NCBI GenBank assembly: GCA_016210295.1
Contig: JACQUM010000141.1
Span: 1-27,668 of the forward strand
Reading direction: 5' to 3'
From: Chloroflexota bacterium
GTDB lineage: Bacteria > Chloroflexota > Dehalococcoidia > UBA6926 > JACQUM01
DNA length: 27,668 bases
The stretch's first letter is position 1. Every line of letters begins with the position of its first letter. Positions 16,850 to 23,053 of the stretch are shown here, piece by piece. Under the pieces are notes generated by a model. The model had not been told where the DNA came from and did not search any database. It worked only from the letters and a program-made list of their open reading frames with translations. The position numbers and the translations under genes are program-made.

Positions 16850-17629
16850 ATGATGCTGCACGGACACAATAGGCTTAGGCGGACTGCACTCTTCGTTTTT
16901 CTGCTTGTTGGCGCCGTTTTGATGTACGCGCTCTCCTCCGCTGGCGTCGTCTGGGCAACGCCTTCCCAGGACGCGCTGCGGAGCACGCTCCCGCCTGTGA
17001 AGGAGGGAGAGACCTCCACGTTGGTGGAGCCAGACAAGACGACCACTCTCCCTGTCGCTGGGGTGAGTGCCACGATCACGATCAAGCCGGGATCGGTCAA
17101 GGTGGACGGCAAGGTGGCGGAGGTCCAGATCGTCACGGCGCCGAAGCCTGCCGCTGCGGTGCCGCCCAAGCCGCCGGCACCCACAATCACCTTCCTGGGC
17201 CGGGCGGTCGAGATCAACGTCTATGATGGCCTCGGAGCGGACATCACCGGTAAGGTCTTCTTCAACCCGCCCCTGGAGATCGTCTTCGACATCAGCGAGG
17301 CCGAGTGGACCGCGGTCGGCGGAGACCTCAGCCAGTTCAACGTCCGGTACTACAACCCGGCGACGGCGGAGTGGGTCTCCCTCGCTACTACCGTCGACCC
17401 GGTGCCGCCGCGGAAGGCGAAGGCATACGTTTCCCACCTGACCGTCTTCGGCCTCTTCCGCCAGCAGCCGACACCGGCGCCTTTGACGCCCACGGCAACC
17501 AAGCCGCCGATCCCAGGCGGTGACGCCAGCGTGGGGACGGAGGGCCTCGTCCTCCTGGGGCTTCTAGGGCTCCTCCTGGTCGGCTCCGGGGCCTACTACC
17601 TTCGAGTGGGGCGACGGCAAAGTTCGTAG
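16850..17629 (+). CDS. Exported protein with C-terminal membrane anchor
   Basis: The product is 259 residues, and I do not recognise a named family. An N-terminal signal peptide (RRTALFVFLLVGAVL, likely cleavage after VWA near residue 36) leads to a beta-rich ectodomain. This contains a Pro/Ala/Lys linker (about 102-113), then GADITGKVFFNPPLEIVFDI and an end segment of the W-x-x-L...VD...HLTVFGLF kind seen in bacterial surface proteins. A Pro/Thr linker and PGGDASVGTEG precede a 19-residue hydrophobic span (about 233-251) and the tail RVGRRQSS. That end resembles a cell-wall or membrane sorting signal, but no LPxTG is present. GGAAGAGG precedes the ATG pair at 16850/16853. The gene has its own promoter and is followed by a hairpin, so it is probably monocistronic. 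Confidence 0.65.
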   Translation: MMLHGHNRLRRTALFVFLLVGAVLMYALSSAGVVWATPSQDALRSTLPPVKEGETSTLVEPDKTTTLPVAGVSATITIKPGSVKVDGKVAEVQIVTAPKPAAAVPPKPPAPTITFLGRAVEINVYDGLGADITGKVFFNPPLEIVFDISEAEWTAVGGDLSQFNVRYYNPATAEWVSLATTVDPVPPRKAKAYVSHLTVFGLFRQQPTPAPLTPTATKPPIPGGDASVGTEGLVLLGLLGLLLVGSGAYYLRVGRRQSS

Positions 17630-17655
17630 GCTGCCTCCAAGGACTTGAGAGAAAC

Positions 17656-17689
17656 GAAGCGGGGAGCTTTGGAAGAGGCTCCCCGCTTC
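17656..17689 (+). terminator. Perfect 12-bp hairpin, probable terminator
   Basis: GAAGCGGGGAGC (17656-17667) pairs perfectly with GCTCCCCGCTTC (17678-17689) across a 10-nt loop. The following bases (TGTCTGTCCC) are only moderately T-rich. It lies 27 nt after the exported protein stop and ends 10 nt before the next start codon, so it could end transcription or cover the translation start of the next gene. Confidence 0.65.
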
Positions 17690-17699
17690 TGTCTGTCCC

Positions 17700-19259
17700 A
17701 TGAGGCGAAAGCTCTGGCCTGACGCGGCGGTTGTTGGCGCCGTGGGGGCTTTCGCTCTCTCCCTCTATATTTTGACGCTCCCCCCCTCTCTGACCTGGGC
17801 CTACGGCGGCGCTGATGGGGGAGAGCTCGCCACTGCCGTGTACACTCTTGGCGTGGCCCATCCGCCGGGGTATCCCACCTATGTCTTGCTCGGGAAGGGC
17901 GCGAGCCTTCTTCTGCCTTTTGGGGATCAAGCCCACCGTCTGGCGCTCTTCTCGGCCATAGCGGGCGCGGCCACTGCTGGCCTCTTCTCGCTCGTCACCC
18001 TGCACCTTCTTCGGCGGCTTCGTCCGGAGGAAAACGAGGCAGTCCACATAGGCGGCGCCGTCCTGGCTGGAACTGGACTGGCCGCCTCCCCGCTTTTCTG
18101 GTCTCAGGCGATCATCGTGGAGGTGTACGCGCTTCACGCTCTCTTCGTGTCTCTCGTCCTGGCGGGCCTCGCGCGCTGGCGCTGGCTTCGCAGCCGAGGG
18201 CGTCGAGCCGGCCCAACTCTGGTTGGGGTCGCCTTCCTGGTGGGCGTGGGGGCGGGCAATCACCTGACCCTTCTCTTTCTCCTTCCGGCCTTGGTGCCTC
18301 TCCTCGCTGGCCAGGTGCGGCGACAAGAGCTCTTATGGGCGCTTGTTGCCTTGGCAGGTGGCCTCTCCATCTATCTGGCTCTGCCGGTGCTGGCGCTGCG
18401 AGATCCGTCCATCGCCTGGGGCGACCCGAGAACCTTTCGAGACTGGCTGTGGGTGGTGACTGGCCGGCTCTACCAGGACCGCCTGTTCGGGCTAGAGCCT
18501 CAGGAGCTGCCGGGGCGCCTGGGGGCGCTGCTCGCGCTCGCCGCCAGGCAGCTCGGCGGCGCAGGGTGGGTCGTGGCGCTCGTCGGGGTGGTCGGCCTCT
18601 GGGGTCTTGACCGACGATTGGCCCTGAGCACCATGCTCCTCGCGGCGCTCTTCACCGTCTACGCGGTCTGGTACGACAGTGCCGACTCCTACGTCTATCT
18701 CCTGCCTCTGTTGATGGCTGCGGCCCTCTGGCTCGGCGTCGGGGCCATCGCCTTGGCGAGGGAGGCAGCTAGCTTGACTCCACGTTTTCCTGGTGTTGGT
18801 AAGAAGGGAGTCCTGTTGCTGCTGCTTCTTCTGCCTTTCCTCTCCGTGGCCTGGAACTATCGGTCGGTGGACCTCTTGGGAGACAGGACGGTCCAGGAAT
18901 ACATTGCGCAGGCGGTCTCCGGCATCGAACTGGACGCCGTCATCGTGGCCGACACGGACCCCCACGTGTTCAGCCTCTGGTACTGGCGGTACGTGCAGGA
19001 GCCTGAGAGCACGGTGGATGTGGTGGCGGAGGGGTTGCTAGAATACCCGTGGTACCAGAGACAGCTCCTGCGTCGCTCGCCCGGGCTGCTGCCCGCGGGC
19101 GCTCTCTCGGGGGGTGCGGGGCTCATCGGCCTGCTGGATGTGAACGTGGGGAAGCGCCCGGTCTATCTGACCGACCCGGATCTCTCTGTCGCGGAGCGGT
19201 ATCGCCTGGACCTCGTTCCAGGCACACTGCGTTACCGTGTCATCCTACGAGAAGGGTAG
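17700..19259 (+). CDS. DUF2723 GT-C type membrane protein
   Basis: The 519-residue polytopic protein has about 11-12 hydrophobic spans. Its first loop carries the DUF2723 signature: LPPSLTWAYGGADGGELATA followed by LGVAHPPGYPTYVLLGKG. The acidic D-x-x-E pair here matches the catalytic region of GT-C glycosyltransferases. The C-terminal extracytoplasmic part (about 395-519) contains VIVADTDPHVFSLWYWRYV and VYLTDPDLSVAERY. Relatives include TMEM260-type O-mannosyltransferases and many uncharacterised bacterial proteins, so transfer of a lipid-linked sugar to secreted proteins or glycans is likely but unproven. The start gives a natural MRRKLWPD basic tip before span 1. There is no Shine-Dalgarno sequence; a perfect hairpin ends 10 nt upstream. 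Confidence 0.8.
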   Translation: MRRKLWPDAAVVGAVGAFALSLYILTLPPSLTWAYGGADGGELATAVYTLGVAHPPGYPTYVLLGKGASLLLPFGDQAHRLALFSAIAGAATAGLFSLVTLHLLRRLRPEENEAVHIGGAVLAGTGLAASPLFWSQAIIVEVYALHALFVSLVLAGLARWRWLRSRGRRAGPTLVGVAFLVGVGAGNHLTLLFLLPALVPLLAGQVRRQELLWALVALAGGLSIYLALPVLALRDPSIAWGDPRTFRDWLWVVTGRLYQDRLFGLEPQELPGRLGALLALAARQLGGAGWVVALVGVVGLWGLDRRLALSTMLLAALFTVYAVWYDSADSYVYLLPLLMAAALWLGVGAIALAREAASLTPRFPGVGKKGVLLLLLLLPFLSVAWNYRSVDLLGDRTVQEYIAQAVSGIELDAVIVADTDPHVFSLWYWRYVQEPESTVDVVAEGLLEYPWYQRQLLRRSPGLLPAGALSGGAGLIGLLDVNVGKRPVYLTDPDLSVAERYRLDLVPGTLRYRVILREG

Positions 19260-19263
19260 GAGG

Positions 19264-19695
19264 GTGAAAGCGATCAAGGTCAAGCGCCTCCGTCCGCAGG
19301 GACGCTTGCCGCGACGGGCGACGCCTGGCTCCACGGGGCTCGACCTCTATGCTTGCCTGGAGGCCGGGCCCTGCAAGGTGGGGCCGGACCCGGTGAAGGT
19401 GCCGACGGGGATTGCCCTGGAGGTCCCGATCGGATATGACCTTCAGGTGCGCCCTCGCTCCGGCCTGGCGGCCCAGGGCGTGGCAGTGGTGCTGGGGACC
19501 ATCGATAGCGACTACCGTGGCGAACTGATGGTCACCATGTACACTTTTGGCACACGGCCACCCTACGCCGTCAGAGACGGTGACCGCATCGCCCAGCTCA
19601 TTGTCTCGCGGGCAGTTGATCTTCCGGTTGTCGAGGTGGAGGAGCTCCCATCTACGGAGCGCGGCGAGGGCGGCCACGGTTCGACGGGCGCCTAG
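19264..19695 (+). CDS. dut: dUTP diphosphatase
   Basis: The 143-residue protein contains the five trimeric dUTPase motifs in order: GSTGLDLYA (23-30), RPRSGLA (63-69), GTIDSDYRGELMV (78-90), GDRIAQLIV (106-114) and RGEGGHGSTG (133-142). It hydrolyses dUTP to dUMP and pyrophosphate, keeping uracil out of DNA. Motif 5 has His138 where Phe normally stacks on the uracil ring. The GTG at 19264 gives the usual family length. TAGGAGG abuts it very closely, and an in-frame GTG at 19237 would overlap the DUF2723 gene and add 9 residues. It probably shares the transcript of the gene upstream. Confidence 0.9.
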   Translation: MKAIKVKRLRPQGRLPRRATPGSTGLDLYACLEAGPCKVGPDPVKVPTGIALEVPIGYDLQVRPRSGLAAQGVAVVLGTIDSDYRGELMVTMYTFGTRPPYAVRDGDRIAQLIVSRAVDLPVVEVEELPSTERGEGGHGSTGA

Positions 19696-19703
19696 GTGGA
19701 GCC

Positions 19704-20603
19704 GTGGCGGGCCTCATCAAAGTCGGCACCTGCTCCTGGACCGACGCGACGCTTCTGGCCAGCGGCTTCTATCCCAGCCACGTCCGAACGCCGGAGGAGC
19801 GCCTTCAGTTCTACGCCACCCTGTTCCCCGTGGTCGAGGTGGACAGCACCTACTATGGGCTTCCTTCGGAGAAGGTGGCGGGGCTCTGGGCGGAGAGGAC
19901 TCCGTCCGGCTTCACTTTCGATGTGAAGGCCTTCGCCGCCTTTACCGGCCACCCAACTCCCGTCCGCTCTCTTCCCAAGGCGGTTCGCGAGGCGCTCCCC
20001 GCGCCGCTGCGGACGAAGGCCCGCCTTTACCTTCGAGACCTTGCTCCTGAGTCCCAGGAGGTCCTCTGGGAGATGTTCACTCGGGCCTTGCTGCCCCTGG
20101 ACAGCGCAGGGAAGCTCGGCGTCGTCTTGTTCCAGTTCCCGCCCTGGTTCGTCCCCAGGCAGTCCAGCTGGAAACAGGTCGTGACCTGCCGCGAGCGAAT
20201 GGGCCAATACCGGGTGGCGGTGGAGTTCCGCAACGCCCTCTGGTTTTCGGAGGGCGAGCGGGAGAGGACACTGTCTTTCCTTGGAGAGCACCGTCTTCCC
20301 TACGTGGCTGTAGACGAACCTCATGGCCTTCGCTCCAGCGTTCCTGCCGTCGCAGAGGCGACAGCGGAGATTGCCATCGTCCGTTTCCACGGCCGGAACC
20401 GAGAGGACTGGGAGAGGAAGGGCGCGACGGTGCAGGAGAAGTTCCGTTACCTCTACACTCCTGAGGAGCTGGGGGAGTGGGTGCCGAGGATCCGCCGGCT
20501 GGCGGAGCAGGCCCGAGAGGTGCATGTCCTGTTCAGCAACTGCTACGGCAGCTACGCTCCCACGAACGCCCAACAGATCCAGGCGATGCTCGGGGAGGCG
20601 TAG
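19704..20603 (+). CDS. DUF72 (YecE-like) family protein
   Basis: This 299-residue TIM-barrel-type protein has the DUF72 landmarks: VGTCSWTD at the N-terminus, FPVVEVDSTYYGLPS, FDVKAFAAFTGHP, GVVLFQFPPWF, VAVEFRNALWF and IVRFHGRNRE. The biochemical role of the family is not established. The GTG start at 19704 is preceded by TAGGTGGAG and lies 8 nt after the dut stop, so the two are co-transcribed. An ATG in a different frame nearby is not used by the conserved motifs. No signal peptide is present, so it is cytoplasmic. Confidence 0.88.
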   Translation: MAGLIKVGTCSWTDATLLASGFYPSHVRTPEERLQFYATLFPVVEVDSTYYGLPSEKVAGLWAERTPSGFTFDVKAFAAFTGHPTPVRSLPKAVREALPAPLRTKARLYLRDLAPESQEVLWEMFTRALLPLDSAGKLGVVLFQFPPWFVPRQSSWKQVVTCRERMGQYRVAVEFRNALWFSEGERERTLSFLGEHRLPYVAVDEPHGLRSSVPAVAEATAEIAIVRFHGRNREDWERKGATVQEKFRYLYTPEELGEWVPRIRRLAEQAREVHVLFSNCYGSYAPTNAQQIQAMLGEA

Positions 20604-20646
20604 GCGGGCTTTTTCGTTGGTCTTATTCGCGCCTGACTATCCAGAC

Positions 20647-20652
20647 TATAAT
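20647..20652 (+). promoter_or_regulatory. Consensus -10 element TATAAT
   Basis: A perfect TATAAT lies 34 nt before the GTG of the sulfite-oxidase-like gene. A -35 match is weak (TTATTC, 18-nt spacer). It overlaps the ATG at 20651, which argues against that codon as the translation start. Transcription would start near 20659, giving a leader of about 28 nt. Confidence 0.5.
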
Positions 20653-20686
20653 GGTTCGTCTGCACCAGCCCAGAGAGGAGGCGGAT

Positions 20687-21262
20687 GTGGGGTCCAAGAG
20701 CGACACGCGAAGACTTCCGCCGGGGCAGTATCTGACCGACAAGTTTCCAGTCTTGACGTACGGTGCCAGCCCCCGCATCGAGACCAAGGTGTGGACCTTC
20801 GAGGTCAAGGGGCTGGTGAAGCAGCCTGTCACCTTGACATGGGCGGAGATTCACCGGCTACCTCTCGCTCGAGTGACCTCGGACTTCCACTGCGTGACAG
20901 GCTGGAGCCGCCTGGACAACGTGTGGGAGGGTGTGCGGGTGAGAGACGTCCTGGCGCTCGCGGAGCCCCTCCCTGAGGCACGCCATGTCATGGCCTTCTG
21001 CTATGGCGGCTACACCACCAACCTTCCTCTGGAGGCAGTGACAGCCGAGAACGTCCTCGTCGCCTTCCTCCACGACGGGCGGGACCTGGAGCGGGACCAC
21101 GGTGGCCCGGCGCGGCTTTTGGTGCCCAGCCGGTACGGGTACAAGAGCGCGAAGTGGGTCCGCGGCCTGGAGCTCCTGGCCGAGGAGGAGCGAGGTTTCT
21201 GGGAGGTCCACGGCTACCACAGCAACGCCGACCCGTGGACGGAGGAGCGCTACTCCTTCTGA
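20687..21262 (+). CDS. Sulfite-oxidase-like molybdopterin oxidoreductase, stand-alone domain
   Basis: The 191-residue protein corresponds to the oxidoreductase molybdopterin-binding domain alone. Conserved parts include VKGLVKQPVTLTW, SDFHCVTGWSRLDNVWEGV with the molybdenum-ligand Cys69, VMAFCYGGYTTNLPLE, and the cofactor-binding GGPARLLVPSRYGYKSAKWVRG. There is no dimerisation domain, heme domain or Tat signal, unlike animal sulfite oxidase or MsrP, so it appears cytoplasmic. Its substrate is unknown. The GTG at 20687 is chosen because AGGAGG (20676-20681) sits 5 nt upstream and a TATAAT overlaps the ATG at 20651 that would otherwise give 203 residues. Confidence 0.82.
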   Translation: MGSKSDTRRLPPGQYLTDKFPVLTYGASPRIETKVWTFEVKGLVKQPVTLTWAEIHRLPLARVTSDFHCVTGWSRLDNVWEGVRVRDVLALAEPLPEARHVMAFCYGGYTTNLPLEAVTAENVLVAFLHDGRDLERDHGGPARLLVPSRYGYKSAKWVRGLELLAEEERGFWEVHGYHSNADPWTEERYSF

Positions 21263-21398
21263 GTCCTAGCAGGGTGCTGAAATTAACTCCCTAAACCTTC
21301 CTCCGGCGCGTTCAGCGAGGTAGCCCATCGGGCTCCTATCTACCCAGAAGGGGGCACCATAGAAGGGGTACGTTCAGTCTCACAATGGAGTTGATGGC
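21263..21398. other. Spacer with insertion-sequence-end-like bases
   Basis: This 136-nt gap is less GC-rich than its surroundings. It opens with TAGCAGGGTGCTGAAATTAA (21267-21286), which resembles ends of some transposable elements. It also holds a short hairpin, AGCCC-ATC-GGGCT (21322-21334). No gene or clear promoter was found here. The MFS gene has GGAG (21387-21390) as ribosome site at its end. Confidence 0.35.
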
Positions 21399-22655
21399 AT
21401 GGCGCTGTCGCTGCCGCGAACCCGTAGGCCGCCCGTGTTTTATGGATGGTGGATTGTCGTCGCCACCTCGGTCATGCTCGCCTTCCTCGCGGGGAGCGTG
21501 TTCTGGAGCTTTTCCTTCCTAGTCTCCCCCGTCCGCGCAGAATTAGGTTGGAGCGCAGGGGCCATCGCTGGCGCCTACCTTATCCAAGGAGTTGTGGGGG
21601 CTATACAGTCCCCGATCGCGGGTGCCCTCTTCGACCGCTTCGGTCCACGAGTCGTTGCAAGTGGTGGAATCTTCATCGGCGGTCTAGGACTTCTGTTACT
21701 TAGTCAGGCCCATAGCCTCCCTCACTTCTACATTGCGTACGCCCTCGCTGGCACCGGCCTTGTCAGCGTCTTCGCTACGGCAATACCTGCCGTTGGGAAC
21801 TGGTTTCTCCACAGACGTGGCCTAGCTCTGGGGCTTGCTACTGCGGGCATCGCCCTTGCCGGGGTCATGGCGCCGGTCGTCGTGGTGCTGGTTGACTGGG
21901 TAGGGTGGCGGGCGACGCTTGCCGTGTTGGCACTCGCCACATGGATATTCATGCTCCCCCTCGCGCTGGTTCTGCGCCGCAGGCCAGAGGAATACAACAT
22001 GTTGCCTGACGGCGTATCTGCCGTAGCCGAGTCCCGTGGCGCGGTGGGCATGACAGGAGATCGTGGTGTAGTTGAGGGCGCAACGACGGCGGAAGCCCTG
22101 CGGAGACGGGAGTTTTGGTTCCTAGGCTTCTGCTTCACGATGGGGTTTTGGGCGATCGGATCGATCCAGGTCCATCAAGCTCCCTACCTAGAAGGTGCCG
22201 GTATCTCACGCGAGTTGGCTGCTGCCACAGTAACAGCCCTATCGCTCGTGACAGTGCTCGGGCGGGTCCTTTTCGGGTGGCTTGCCGACCGTTTCGACTT
22301 ACGCGTGTTGACGGGCGTGGCTCTGGCGATACAGACTGTGGGGATCGTCGTCTTCGCCCAGGTCGACGGATCCCGAACGTGGCTTCTCCTTCCCTTTCTG
22401 CTTCTCTTCTCGCCAGCTCTCGGGGGTTTGATGGTGCTCCAGCCCTCTGCCCAAGGATGGTATTTCGGACGGCGAGCGTTCGGCACCCTCTCAGGTATCA
22501 ACTACGCGGTGGGTACGATCTCTTGGGCAGGCGGGCCGTACCTACTGGGGCTTATCTATGATTGGATGGGGGACTATCGACCGGGGCTCTTCCTCTTGGC
22601 TGCCTTGTGCCTGACGGGCATACCGGCACTGCTGGGTCTCGCGAAGCATCGGTAG
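21399..22655 (+). CDS. MFS transporter
   Basis: The 418-residue membrane protein has 12 hydrophobic spans in two six-span halves. The MFS loop motif appears twice, as GALFDRFGPRV between spans 2 and 3 and as GWLADRFDLRV in the second half. A hydrophilic central loop spans about residues 195-230. The opening RRPPVFYGWWIVVATSVMLA is typical of the monocarboxylate/oxalate-formate-like branch, so an organic anion is the likely cargo; the substrate is not readable from sequence. The ATG has GGAG 8 nt upstream. Its codon choice looks less GC-biased than that of flanking genes (more TTA/ATA/AGT type codons), hinting at later acquisition. No obvious partner enzyme lies beside it. Confidence 0.88.
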   Translation: MALSLPRTRRPPVFYGWWIVVATSVMLAFLAGSVFWSFSFLVSPVRAELGWSAGAIAGAYLIQGVVGAIQSPIAGALFDRFGPRVVASGGIFIGGLGLLLLSQAHSLPHFYIAYALAGTGLVSVFATAIPAVGNWFLHRRGLALGLATAGIALAGVMAPVVVVLVDWVGWRATLAVLALATWIFMLPLALVLRRRPEEYNMLPDGVSAVAESRGAVGMTGDRGVVEGATTAEALRRREFWFLGFCFTMGFWAIGSIQVHQAPYLEGAGISRELAAATVTALSLVTVLGRVLFGWLADRFDLRVLTGVALAIQTVGIVVFAQVDGSRTWLLLPFLLLFSPALGGLMVLQPSAQGWYFGRRAFGTLSGINYAVGTISWAGGPYLLGLIYDWMGDYRPGLFLLAALCLTGIPALLGLAKHR

Positions 22656-22826
22656 GATCCTCGACGCCAAAAGGACGGGAGCTTGGGGCGAGACACCTGG
22701 ATACTGAGTTGTTGGTCTCGCGCGGCGAACTCCACCTCCACCACGCGGGGCTCGCGGCTTACCTTGAAGCTTGAACGAGCGCAAGTCAATTAACTTCGCG
22801 GCGCAATTTGGCGAACGGAGACGGCT
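22656..22826. other. Non-coding spacer upstream of the microprotein gene
   Basis: This is a 171-nt stretch after the MFS stop without a convincing gene. It contains AATTAACT (22788-22795), repeated from 21281-21288, and GGAG (22817-22820), which serves the small gene that follows. TTGAAG (22764-22769) could be a -35 element, but no good -10 follows it. Confidence 0.4.
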
Positions 22827-22931
22827 ATGAATAAAAGTGGCAGTGGAGGCACTCGCTCTAATCCCAACTGGCCGAGCAGAACTGGTAACCCGTCGGGAGG
22901 GGACAGAGGAAATAACCCGCCAAAGAAGTAA
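22827..22931 (+). CDS. 34-residue Gly/Asn/Pro-rich microprotein
   Basis: ATG at 22827 to TAA at 22931 encodes 34 residues. GGAG (22817-22820) sits 6 nt upstream, a proper ribosome-site spacing. The peptide starts MNKSGSGG, has a core NPNWPSRTGNPSGGDRGN (residues 12-29), and ends in a Pro-Pro-Lys-Lys tail. It is basic, lacks any hydrophobic span or signal, and has a single Trp, so it is probably disordered alone. I have an impression of similar NWPS-TGNPSGG-RGN tails in tiny unannotated proteins of distant bacteria, but cannot confirm this here. The function is unknown. It sits alone between the MFS gene and the mgtE 3' end. Confidence 0.6.
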   Translation: MNKSGSGGTRSNPNWPSRTGNPSGGDRGNNPPKK

Positions 22932-23002
22932 GGGTGAAGGGGCTTAGAGCGGGCTCCCTCGGCGCCCGGTCACGGGCCCAGGGCTATCCTAAGCTGGACA
23001 TC

Positions 23003-23028
23003 CTCCGCTCATGTTGGCTGAGCGGGAG
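23003..23028. terminator. Imperfect hairpin downstream of mgtE
   Basis: CTCCGCTCA (23003-23011) pairs with TGAGCGGGAG (23019-23028) with one bulged G and a 7-nt loop. It lies 26 nt past the mgtE stop on the - strand and about 70 nt past the microprotein stop on the + strand. There is no T-run on either side, so a terminator role is only possible. Confidence 0.35.
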
Positions 23029-23053
23029 ATATAAACGGCTCGCCCCCAGTCTG

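Noticed and set aside
22574..22789. 71-codon - strand open frame reaching into the spacer after the MFS gene
   Set aside because: Half overlaps the MFS gene, shows no motif and no ribosome site; considered chance.
22964..22977. Hairpin GCCCG-GTCA-CGGGC after the microprotein gene
   Set aside because: Short stem and no T-run; not convincing as a terminator.
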